Below are positions 26,124 to 37,500 of a stretch of 37,500 nucleotides of DNA, piece by piece. Every line of letters begins with the position of its first letter. Within the stretch, counting starts at the first letter, position 1. Made by a program: the position numbers and the translations under genes. The notes beneath the pieces were generated by a model that worked only from the letters and a program-made list of their open reading frames with translations, made no database searches and was not told where the DNA came from. The DNA is from Glandiceps talaboti. Taxonomy: Eukaryota > Hemichordata > Enteropneusta > Spengelidae. The stretch lies in NCBI RefSeq assembly GCF_964340395.1, contig NC_135565.1, positions 18,479,709-18,517,208 of the forward strand, given 5' to 3'.

Positions 26124-28025
26124 CTGTTGATTATATATAGGAGAAATGAATGACTTTGAGAACGTTGTAATATCAAACTTTATATGTTAATCATTAATGA
26201 CAAGAAGATATCAATAAATGAAACAAAAACCTCCGATTCCTAAACTTAATCTCACCATAACATATTCCCAAATTCTGTTGGTAATATGGAAACAAACATA
26301 TCCAAAGAACAATATGGCGATAGTTACGTGTAAATGTAGGACCATGCTCGTACCAAGTACTAACTCAGTCCGTTCCCTTTACTTGTCATTGCTATATTTG
26401 CAGCATCAATAAAACTAGAGGTTGTTGACTATTATCAAACTTACCACAATTGAACATAATCTTGTCCATTTGAATCCAATCTTATGTTGTTGTTTGGTTC
26501 ACCCTTTGCCCAGTCTTCGTAACAATCACATACACCTATTCCGTTACACCATACATATTCGCCTTCTTCGCAACTGTCACTCAGACCAATCCAGAAACCA
26601 TACTTCTTTATGCACCACTTCTCATACAGACAGTGCTCAACGATATACTTGTGAAGTGCATTGCTCGTCTGTGGATTATCCACTATTGCGAGAGAACCTC
26701 CAAATGGTAGATCTGCCCCAAGCTCTATACAATGAGCTTTGGCGTCATCATAAAATTTACCGTCTGGTTGTTGGCAGAAAAACTCGTATATTCGGCAGTC
26801 ACACTCACAAGTGTGAAGAAAATTTAGTGCGCACATCCCTTGAAAAGATAAAGAAAAATAATCCAATTCAATAAACCTATATCCTAAACAACATCCATTT
26901 TTTTTTACCACAAAGTATCAAATCAGACATAATATATCGACTTATTTTGTATCAAGCTCATTTCACTTTACCACTATAGGTAATCTTAAAGCTGAGAATA
27001 AGACAGTAATAGTTTTAATTGGAAAAATTAGACATGTGCATGCTAACCTTAATGTCTAATTAAAAAAATTAAGAGGCAGGTAATTAAGTTAAGCTCTATT
27101 ATCAATGCCACAGAAATACAGAAATTCTCAAACAGTTCTAGCGTCCACGCTTTCAGCGCAAACTTGACTGATATAAGTAAACTAGATTTTTTTTAAACCT
27201 GCCTTGTATTCAAAGAAATATAGGAGAGAAAAGTGGAAGAGCAGGCTAACATGCAGTGTTGTTTAATCTATGGATATATTTGCAATGTTTAAAATGACAA
27301 AATTTAAAGTTCTGCTATCATGAAATGGGTTAGACAAATATAAACAGGCACATCCATTATTCCTTTAAATTTGTTCATGGCGTAGTTTTCATTACGTCAT
27401 TGAAAACACATGCTAGCATGATCTGCTCTCACTACTTTATCACATTAGCCAATAAACAGCAAATGTCAATATCGCATATCAGTATCGTATAGACAGTTTG
27501 TGATTGTATGTATTGCAGAACAAGTAAAGTTTGATTCCGATTGCATAGCACAACTATAATACTTACCGTTGTTCTCTCGACCCGGCTGTTACAAATCGAT
27601 CAAGTGAAAAAGAATAAATTGAATTGTGTGATTTTGTCAGTTATTTCAATAGTAGGATACATGGATAAGATAATATATAACATTATATTACATCCTATAA
27701 CGAATCAAATACACTCAATACATGCATATATTAAAGCATACATACATACATACATACATACATACATACATACATACATACATACATACCCGTAAGTGCA
27801 CGTGCCCTAAGTAGCGAATAAAATTTGCATATCGGTGAACAAGTATGTGATACTAGTGTATGTCCTCCGAGAACATATGTCGTATAGCAGTAACGAAGCA
27901 GAAATATACATACTTACCTCCACATTGTTATTAACTCCATCGAATTCTTCACAATCAATTACTTCACCAATTGTGACTCCGGATCCTAAACCGCAAATGA
28001 AAACAAAGATAACTTTGATATCCAT
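26035..28025 (-). CDS. Secreted C-type lectin C (spliced; divergent CTLD protein)
   Basis: Coding exons on the minus strand are 27918-28025, 27567-27585 (19 nt), 26445-26838 and 26035-26123, with the same phases as A and B. The product is about 203 residues plus its end. The signal peptide starts MDIKVIFVFICGLG. Exon 2 adds an acidic linker (EVIDCEEFDGVNNNVE) not present in A or B. CTLD marks are FGGSLAIVDN (88-97), FWIGL, EPN (156-158), WDD (186-188) and Cys200. Position 170, where A and B have the Cys of NCVQL, is Tyr (codon TAT at 26456-26458), while its usual partner Cys191 remains. If the last donor (AAA|A GTAAGT) is not used, the frame continues about 54 codons to 25877. It is the oldest or fastest-changing paralogue here. 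Confidence 0.86.
26445..26838 (-). CDS. Lectin C exon 4, CTLD body
   Basis: 394 nt between acceptor CTTTTCAAG and donor TTGTG|GTAAGT. It has more cysteines than A or B near the loop (SDSCEE, WCNGIGVCDC) and in EHCLYEKWC, but lacks the NCVQL cysteine. Confidence 0.9.
26839..27566. other. Intron 3 of lectin C
   Basis: Little similarity to the A and B introns can be seen by eye. No coding content. Confidence 0.6.
27567..27585 (-). CDS. Lectin C exon 3, 19-nt small exon
   Basis: Acceptor ATTTGTAACAG, exon CCGGGTCGAGAGAACAACG, donor GTAAGT. It encodes Pro-Gly-Arg-Glu-Asn-Asn plus the first base of Gly43. It ends in the same AACAACG as gene A and is nine bases, exactly three codons, longer. Confidence 0.75.
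27737..27789. repeat. (ACAT)n microsatellite in intron 2 of lectin C
   Basis: About 13 units, at the same relative place as 4172-4302 and 12415-12596. Confidence 0.94.
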
Positions 28026-28043
28026 ATTCGTCGTGTTGGTGAT
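27918..28043 (-). CDS. Lectin C exon 2, start codon, signal peptide and acidic linker
   Basis: Acceptor TTTTTTCTCTAG, 18 untranslated bases beginning ATCACCAAC, ATG at 28025, 36 codons, donor GAG|GTAAGT. Confidence 0.85.
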
Positions 28044-28140
28044 CTAGAGAAAAAAACAATAACATTATTTTGTTAAAATCAATATTACAATGGGAATCCG
28101 ACACCATGATAGGTAGTCCTTCATGGTAATGAATCATAAC

Positions 28141-28590
28141 ATGCATACATACATACATACATACATACATACATGCATGCATGCATGCATGCATGCATGC
28201 ATGCATGCATACATACATACATACATACATACATACATACATACATACATACATACATACATACATACATACATACATCCATCCATCCATCCATCCATCC
28301 ATCCATCCATCCATCCATACATACATACATACATACATACATACATACACGTACATACATACATACATACATACATACATACACACACACATACATACAT
28401 ACATACATACATACATACATACATACATACTTACGTACGTACGTACGTACGTGCGTGCGTGCGTGCGTGCGTACGTACGTACGTACAACCATACATACAT
28501 GCATACATACATACATACATACATACATACATACATACATACATACATACATACATACATACATACATACATACATACGTACATACAGAC
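28141..28590. repeat. Compound tetranucleotide microsatellite in intron 1 of lectin C
   Basis: Blocks of ACAT, GCAT, ACAT, ATCC, ACAT, AC and ACAT, followed by CGTA, CGTG, CGTA and ACAT. The block order is nested and roughly symmetrical around the CGTG core, as slippage from inside outward would produce. Confidence 0.95.
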
Positions 28591-29311
28591 TTTATATATA
28601 CATATATATTCTAATTTTAGAATTAAAGTCAGCCTGTGTTTTCAAACCGACATATTTGTATTTGTTACACAGATACCGTATTTTTACTTTCACTTAAAGA
28701 GCGTTCCGAAATTTCCAAAACAAAATTTAGTTTAGTATCAGGTATTAAACCTGTGGCGTACGATTGTCGGATAAAGAAAATAACCGTAAGCAAATAATGT
28801 TTTCTCTTTTTGGTGCATTGCCATTGGTGTATAATATCTAAACAGACTATATTAATATTCGGTGACATCATTTTGTTGGCTGAACATAGATTTTACATAA
28901 GAATTGAAAAAGGAATTGAACATCAGAAATAATTTCGTTGTTTGACGAGTTTAAATAAAAGGCGTAAGTTTTCAAAACATGTATTCGGTAGCCGGTTTCA
29001 TTTCGTATATGGAGACCATTGTAAGGAGAAATTCACACAGGACAGGAGTGTACGTATTTGCTACGTTTGTAAGTTGGTATAACCACTCAAGTTTGACAAG
29101 GTTGAAAACAGTTGATTCATAAGCGAACTTTCTGGACACTTTGCCATACAATCGAAAAATTCATGGATTCGAAGTCAAACCAGTTGATAATGAAGCACAT
29201 TTTCCAAACTTTCAGCCTTAGCATCGAAAAGCCGGTGACCGTCATGGTTCAGGAGTTGTAAAACAAGATCGTTTCCAATGTTAGAAAATGTACAAGAAAT
29301 TACGTACTTAC
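28591..29311. other. Intron 1 of lectin C, distal part
   Basis: Matches about 5165-5738. No coding content is recognised. Confidence 0.55.
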
Positions 29312-29395
29312 CACGTTGTAGACTTGGTTAATCTTCGAGTCTGCATCGGTTGTAGAATTTGGTGGAGATATGCCACATATATTGAAAAATATCTA
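29312..29395 (-). other. Noncoding first exon of lectin C
   Basis: Donor CAACGTG|GTAAGTAC. The 5' end is set only by similarity. Relative to A and B it has a 7-nt deletion after the upstream ATG (29346). Confidence 0.45.
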
Positions 29396-29544
29396 CCAGG
29401 GGGTGCTAATCCTGCATTAATACTTGAATGGTAGTATAATATGACGTTTCATATTACAGTAATTCCCACAGAATTGTATTTTCTATTTGTATGGTTACGA
29501 AACGTTACCTTAGAATGGAGTAACACCCCCGTTTTTATCTCTCT

Positions 29545-29960
29545 TTTGTTTGTAGACTATTCATTTTCTGCTGATGTGTACATTCGCCATAAATACATAT
29601 GGTCTGTATCTTACCAATCATTTAACTTTTGTCGCTGTTTGTTTGCTTCTTTACAATCCATCAATAGTATTATCCATACCATCCGTACAACTTAAGAAAG
29701 TCTATACAATATCTCTGGCCCTATATGCATCATTCTGCACGCATTCATTATAATCCATTGCATCAGATATGAAACTTTCGATGGCAAATCCGACAGAGAG
29801 ATGAGCAATACACAACAATAGGGGTTGGACAAAATGACTCACCCCCCCCCCCCTTTACAGTTTGTGAATTATATCTTTCCAACTGGATGTCGACATCCTG
29901 AGCAACAAGTGTAATACAAATCCTACCCCAATCCACGGTTTTGGTATTTGGGCTAAATCG
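29545..29960 (+). pseudogene. Degenerate multi-copy element, copy 5 of 6
   Basis: The longest continuous reading of the upstream part: YSFSADVYIRHKYIWSVSYQ, then FCRCLF and SINSIIHTIRTT before a stop. The membrane-like part follows in degenerate form. It contains a run of 12 C's at 29842-29853. Confidence 0.45.
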
Positions 29961-30889
29961 TCAATAGGCTCGCCACCCTACGATATCATTTCTCCTTTAT
30001 CCTTATGTTTCCACCGAAAAAAACTATGAATTTTATTGCTTAGTGGTAAGGGTTATGTAAGCACTAACAAATACTGTATGTGTCATCAATGTACATACCA
30101 AATCCTGCGAAATTTGAAGTTTGCATTCCTGAAGTATTGCCAAATTACAAAAAAAATACATCACTTATACAAATTATGTTTATGCACACTGTGCTCGTTT
30201 ATAACTGATGTAGGTAGCTAGTCATTTGAAATTTGGAGATTAAATTGTTAATTATGTAAATTACTCATTAACACCCCAAAAATACCAACCCATAGGACAA
30301 GTAAACTCTGCTATTACCAGTATATGCACCACATCACATGAAATCTGAGATTTCTTCATGAAATATTGTCTAATTACGAAATAAACCCAATGATGCAAAT
30401 GACTCATTAGAATATGCAAAGCTATATAAACAAATTACATACAACATGTATATTGGTATCACCAAGTAATAACACATAATAATTGGAGCTCGAATTATGA
30501 TAGCCTAATTACATATACTATCAATACATATAGTTATCAAATATTCATAGGGCATTTTGTTATTAGAATTCATGGAGTCACTGTGGTTTTTGAGTGGCAG
30601 TGGATCTCTTTATCGGTATTTAGAAGACCAGATGGTAACATGCATATAATCCCTTTAATGTACCTATTTCACTTTAGAAATATTTCATTTATTCGATGAA
30701 AAGTACTGAAACGCCTAAAAGCAGACGGTTTCAGTATTTCATGATGACGCATTCTCCGTGTCTGTGCACGGTATTGATTTTACATCTCTTGAAGTTATCT
30801 TGATTCCCTCCCACTATTCTGCAAACCCCATACCCCTCCCCTCCCATTTCATTTTGAATTGGAAAGGTTGTGCTAGAGTGGTCAGTGTA
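29961..30889. repeat. Degenerate tandem repeat block, copy 3
   Basis: Counterpart of 7020-7912 and 16540-17290. No coding content. Confidence 0.45.
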
Positions 30890-30891
30890 TG

Positions 30892-30925
<34 letters not shown>

Positions 30926-31035
30926 TGTATGTATGTATGTATGTATGTATGTATGTGTTTGTTTGTTTGTTTGTTTGTTTGTTTGTGTGTTTGTTTGTTT
31001 GTTTGTTTGTTTGTTTGTTTGTTTGTTTGTTTGTC
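30890..31035. repeat. (GTAT)n and (GTTT)n microsatellite
   Basis: About 16 GTAT units, then about 19 GTTT units broken by one GTGT. It occupies the locus that carries CT or CTGT/CT in the other cassettes. Confidence 0.95.
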
Positions 31036-32390
31036 TGACTGTCTGCCTGAAAGTCATTTTATCTGCCTGCCAGCCAGCCCCTGGCTGCCTGGCCTAGTTT
31101 GATTGTTGGCGTTCCGTCCATCTGTAAAATCTGTTCGTCTGTCTTATCTGATGTCTGCTTGTCTCTCTGTCCATCTTTCTGCATGAGCTGAAACTGATTT
31201 ACGAGAGATGTATTTTCGCAAAACGACACATAATTACAAACATATTTTATTGTGTGGCGACGATGTCGTTGGGGTTAGGGTGAATTAAAAATGGAAACAG
31301 ACTTGAATCCATAGGGGACGTCAAAGATTTGCATTCCTAACTTGTAATAATTTCAGCATTATATATGCATGTAATGCTATCATTTCTCCTTTATCCTTAT
31401 TTTTGCACCTAAAAAACTATGAATTTTATTGCTTCATGACTAACGGTAAAGTTGCTGAGCTTTTACCTAGCCTACGTTTCTTGTAATAACATCGGTGGCC
31501 AGGACAAGTCTCGAAATCACGACTTGAGAAATTTTGACATGTAAATTTAATACTATACTTTCATTGCATTAGCTGTATTTTAGAAAACTTGTCAGAGAGC
31601 TTATAACTTGTCTTCCGTAATATATCTGGTCATTTTCTCTAGTCCAAATCAGAATCAAGTCAACACAAATAATTCATCTGTAAAACTTAAACTAGTTTTC
31701 ATCACTGACACTTTAATTTCGGTCCATATTTTCTGATCGCAATATTTCATCATCTCTGTTGAAAGCGAGGTGTGTAGAGGTCATTGAATCTTTAGAGACA
31801 CGTAAACATTTGTGGATTATGATTCATTCAATATGGTTGATGTAATTCCCAATAACTGAACTATAGGAGTGAGATTCAATCTTTTACACATTTGCATATG
31901 TCAATCAATCTATAATTACCAAACTTCATTGAGATATTCTACTCTAGGTTTACTAACCCTGTTCACTGAATCAAATGTTAATAATCACCCTGTTATCAAA
32001 TTCTTTGCAATCCTATGGTAGCAATTAAATCCAACATAATTAATCATATCCGATTGAATCAACCCCAAAATTCATACAATCCAATTAAACTTAATACAAC
32101 CAGTTCAAAAACTCGAACATAAAAAAAATAAGAAACATTACTGGTAGGGGTTGTGTAAACACTGACACGTTATGTATCCTAAGGTTTGTATTTTCAGTAA
32201 CGTGAAGTTGCATTAAAATGGATTGTTGTGACTTTTTCAGTCCTAACTTTGAGTTGAATCGCAGTTATGAGAATGAGTGGGAGTGGACTTGTTGAGTTTG
32301 AGTTGACTTAAAAGTTGAAATAGACTTGAATGGATGGATTATGTCAAAGATTTGCATTCCTACCTTGTATGAGCACGACTCTCAATCTAC
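31036..32390. repeat. Right-hand block shared with copy 2
   Basis: Counterpart of 17515-18640. No coding content is recognised. Confidence 0.5.
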
Positions 32391-32790
32391 GAGTATTGGT
32401 GAGGGCAGAGACTTCTAATTTCCATTGTTCAGGAATTCCAAACCTATGGCCATCACGTATGGGTAGAATTTATGTTACACTTGTCAGTTGGCATCTCAAC
32501 ATTCCGTTGGGACAAAGAAATAATTTACCATTTGGTAAGATTTCTCATGTTTTGTGTGATTTCTGCTCCCGTCGTCTGAATTGCCATCGGAAATTTCATA
32601 TCTGATGCAACAGATAGTAATAATAAATACGTGCAGAAAGATATGCGATGAATATTGATTCAAAAGTACTGAATAGACTTTGCTTAGTTGTATGGATGGT
32701 ATAGATAATCCTATTGATGGATTTTAAAGCAGGACGGCACATCGAACTGATCGGTAACATATAGACCAAACGATTTTAAAGCAATTAACC
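32391..32790 (-). pseudogene. Degenerate multi-copy element, copy 6 of 6 (inverted)
   Basis: Parallels 19690-20130. Minus-strand traces of IHTIQLSKVYSV-like sequence show frame damage in the IRTTKE region. Confidence 0.4.
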
Positions 32791-32829
32791 ACCACAGCAG
32801 AAAGTAATATTCAATACACAATTTTCTTT

Positions 32830-34855
<2,026 letters not shown>

Positions 34856-36532
34856 GGGGTGAAGTAATTATATGGTGGGGAGTATTTTCATTCAGAATAG
34901 AAGAAAGGACACAATGTTCTTATTCAGCCAATGAAGTGAATATTTAGTTGAGGAAAAGACTAGTCAGTTAAAGAAAACAATAAAAAAATCAGTATTATTA
35001 AATCACCAAAATCAAATCAAATCAAGTACAATCATCACTAACATGTTCGCTGCCCCACTGTGCAAATAGCGATCTACATACTTAGGTGTTGTGCGTCATC
35101 AACGGTGATTTTTGAAACGTGACTCGCCACATCAGGCTAGTCTGTCAGTCTCATTGTATCAACAACATCCTGGTCTATCTCACAAATGTTATTTCAAAGT
35201 ATTTAATATAATATGGGTAGATTTCAAAACTACAACTACATTGGTGATGATATCCAGACCAAAGAGAACCGAAGGACTTTTCCTGGACTGCTGAAGAAGT
35301 CATTCTGATAACAACAACGTTATGCAATCTCGCGAAATTTTGTAGTCACGTGGGACAAACCGATAAAAAACGTCACAAGTAAATAAGTAATCAGAACTAC
35401 ACCTTTACCAGTCCAGAACAATTCTTGCAAAATTTGACCTGAGGAACTTTGACGTGATAAGCCAATAACGAGAAGACCTTCGTTCATTTTATGGGGTTGG
35501 AAATATATATGTTTTTTCCGTGTGGATAGTACAGGTAACTGTGAGATACATGTACGTCAGGTTCGTTTCTCTCATCTCATCCCTCGTTGGCCTTCATTCT
35601 ACAGTGTTGTCCGATGCATGAGGGCGCTCTATCACTGCGTACCTTACAGACTATAGAGCTGCACAAGGAACTGGGAGCATATATGTGAAGATTTACATGG
35701 TTTTTTTAGTACTTTTATGTTCAATAAATATTAATTCTAAATGTTGAGTGTAATTTATTCCCACAGCGTATCCTTATTCTCACAGTAAGTAAGATAGCGA
35801 ATGTTTACACTAGGGCTTGGAGTGTGACTCGGCAGTTAACACCTTAACTTGTGTGTAGACTTAGCCTGAAATTAGTAAACTAGTTGATAAGAACTAAAAA
35901 GATACACCTTGAGAATAAATTACATTCAATATTTATTATTGTTCAGTTGGAGCAATTGCTTAACAATTTCCCGCCCACTATATCGTGTTTCACCAGAGAA
36001 ATGAATTGAGGTCGGATGCCAATATGGCGACTTGACCAACGATTGATAACTACGTCAACATCACAATATCTCATCTAATTGTCCTCACTGTCAGTGAAGA
36101 AATCACAGTTAAGTAGTGTAATTTTTAAGATTTTTGTGCCATTTTTTTTCTCTCGACAATTTTTGCTATGGGTCATTGCATTCTTGTATTCATGGTTGCA
36201 TAATGAATATTCATGTATCCCAAGTGCCTATTCCTTTCAGTGTAAACATCTCATGAATATTCATTAAAGTATTTCTGTCTATTCCCATGATTCAATGGTT
36301 GAAAACAAACATTAGATCTAGAAAAGATGTACAATTGTCGGTGGAAGTATGCAGGGTAAATATACGTCTGGTTTGTTCTGGAACTTTCATTATTTTGTGT
36401 TTCTACAGACAATGTAGTTAAAAGGTAAGCAGACCAACCCCAATACATGGCGAAGAAATACTTCGGTAATAAGTTGTAATTATAAACTGAAAATTTATAA
36501 AGCTTTCAAAACGTGTCAGAATATAAAACCGT
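34856..36532. other. Unique spacer between copies 3 and 4
   Basis: No duplicate in the window and no gene recognised. Frames of 60-65 codons at 35112, 36079 and 36251 have no domains. Two ATGAATATTCAT-type palindromes lie at about 36202-36214 and 36252-36264. Confidence 0.45.
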
Positions 36533-36573
36533 GTCAGTCTAAAGCTTTACAACAACCTTAACCGACCGAACGA

Positions 36574-36574
<1 letters not shown>

Positions 36575-36669
<95 letters not shown>

Positions 36670-36726
36670 CAGAGAGACAGAGAGACAGAGAGAGAGACAG
36701 AGAGAGAGAGACAGAGAGAGACAGAA

Positions 36727-36769
<43 letters not shown>

Positions 36770-36824
36770 TAGCGAGACAGAGACAGAGGGGGACAGGCAG
36801 ACAAGCTAGCAGACAGACTGGCTA

Positions 36825-36893
<69 letters not shown>

Positions 36894-36931
36894 GAGACAT
36901 GGGAAACAGACATTCAGACAGACAGACAGAC

Positions 36932-36978
<47 letters not shown>

Positions 36979-36990
36979 TAGATAGATAGA
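36575..36990. repeat. (AG)n and (GACA)n compound microsatellite, copy 4
   Basis: About 42 AG units, then GACAGAGA repeats, GACA blocks and a short GATA run. No gene lies in it. Confidence 0.96.
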
Positions 36991-37034
36991 TACGTATTTT
37001 CCTAATTGACCTTCTAGTGACCATCAACTTAATA

Positions 37035-37060
37035 TATGTATGTATGTATGTATGTATGTT
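37035..37060. repeat. Short (GTAT)n microsatellite
   Basis: Five to six units inserted where the other cassettes read AATATAAAKTTTTATC. It is specific to copy 4. Confidence 0.85.
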
Positions 37061-37174
37061 ATCAGCAAAGCGAATGATATAATCGTTTCCTCCACGAAAG
37101 AAACAAAAAAACAAGTAACTATTGAAAACTATAGAAAACTCAATTGTTGCAATCGGACAAAAAAGTTACACATT

Positions 37175-37500
37175 TGCATACATTCACCCCTTCATCCATC
37201 TATGTATACATCCATCCATCCATCCATTCATCCATCCATCCATTCATTCATTCATTCATCCCTCCATCCATTCATCCATGACTCCATCCATGTATACATC
37301 CATTCATCCATTCATCCATCCCTCCATCCATTCATCCATGACTCCATCCATGTATACATCCATCCATCCATCCATCCATCCATCCATTCATCCATGACTC
37401 CATCCATGTATTCATCCATCCATCCATCCATTCATCCATCCATTCATCCATGACTCCATCCATGTATACATACATACATACATACATACATACATACATA
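37175..37500. repeat. (ATCC)-based higher-order repeat ending in (ACAT)n
   Basis: CATC/CATT units are organised into a larger repeat of about 54-60 bp marked by CATGACTCCATCCATGTA. It occurs four times (about 37277, 37337, 37394 and 37448). The last runs into ACAT at the window end. Confidence 0.9.

Larger units (their letters stand above)
36533..37500. repeat. Start of tandem cassette copy 4 (runs off the window)
   Basis: From CTTTACAACAACCTTAACCG onward it follows copy 2 at about 9217, including the (AG)n/(GACA)n tract, CCTTCTAGTGACCATCAACT and an ATCC tract. A fourth lectin gene on the minus strand is expected to the right of the window. Confidence 0.7.

Overview
The window is animal (eukaryotic) genomic DNA. 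Genes have introns with GT-AG borders, and the DNA is AT-rich, crowded with microsatellites and seeded with LINE 3' ends. A family of small secreted C-type lectins, a CYP4-like P450 first exon and the repeat load suggest a marine invertebrate. I cannot name the phylum from the sequence.

The layout is a tandem segmental duplication. One cassette appears about three and a half times, with the lectin gene on the minus strand each time. Copy 1 is about 37-8029, copy 2 about 8128-22060, copy 3 about 23749-34855, and copy 4 starts near 36533 and runs off the end. Copies 1 and 2 begin with the same CYP4-like first exon (568-783 and 8667-8882, minus). Next come purine-rich (AG)n/(GACA)n tracts, a lectin gene, and a short degenerate element on the plus strand. 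Copies 2 and 3 share a further right-hand block (17.5-22.06 kb and 31.2-34.85 kb) that copy 1 lacks.

The three lectin genes (A 2405-4500, B 10509-12779, C 26035-28025, all minus) share one architecture. It consists of a noncoding first exon, a signal-peptide exon, a very small exon (10, 10 and 19 nt), a CTLD exon of about 400 nt and an 89-nt CTLD tail exon. Splice phases and flanking motifs agree in all three. The proteins have an EPN motif and a WDD triplet, so they are probably secreted sugar-binding lectins. Gene C has lost one of the conserved disulfide cysteines. A conserved donor after the tail exon implies a further terminal exon, which I can only propose.

Between the genes are two 5'-truncated LINE fragments (about 12990-13316 and 23095-23691) whose tails run into microsatellites, and a six-copy degenerate element with a membrane-segment-like reading. 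There are also a 21-bp minisatellite, a 93-99-bp tandem repeat and three short hairpins, two of them flanked by direct repeats. Most long open frames here are translations of simple repeats and are not genes. I see no prokaryotic features, CRISPR array, rRNA or credible tRNA. The main novelty is the rapidly remodelled lectin cassette itself; I found no clear new multi-gene system.
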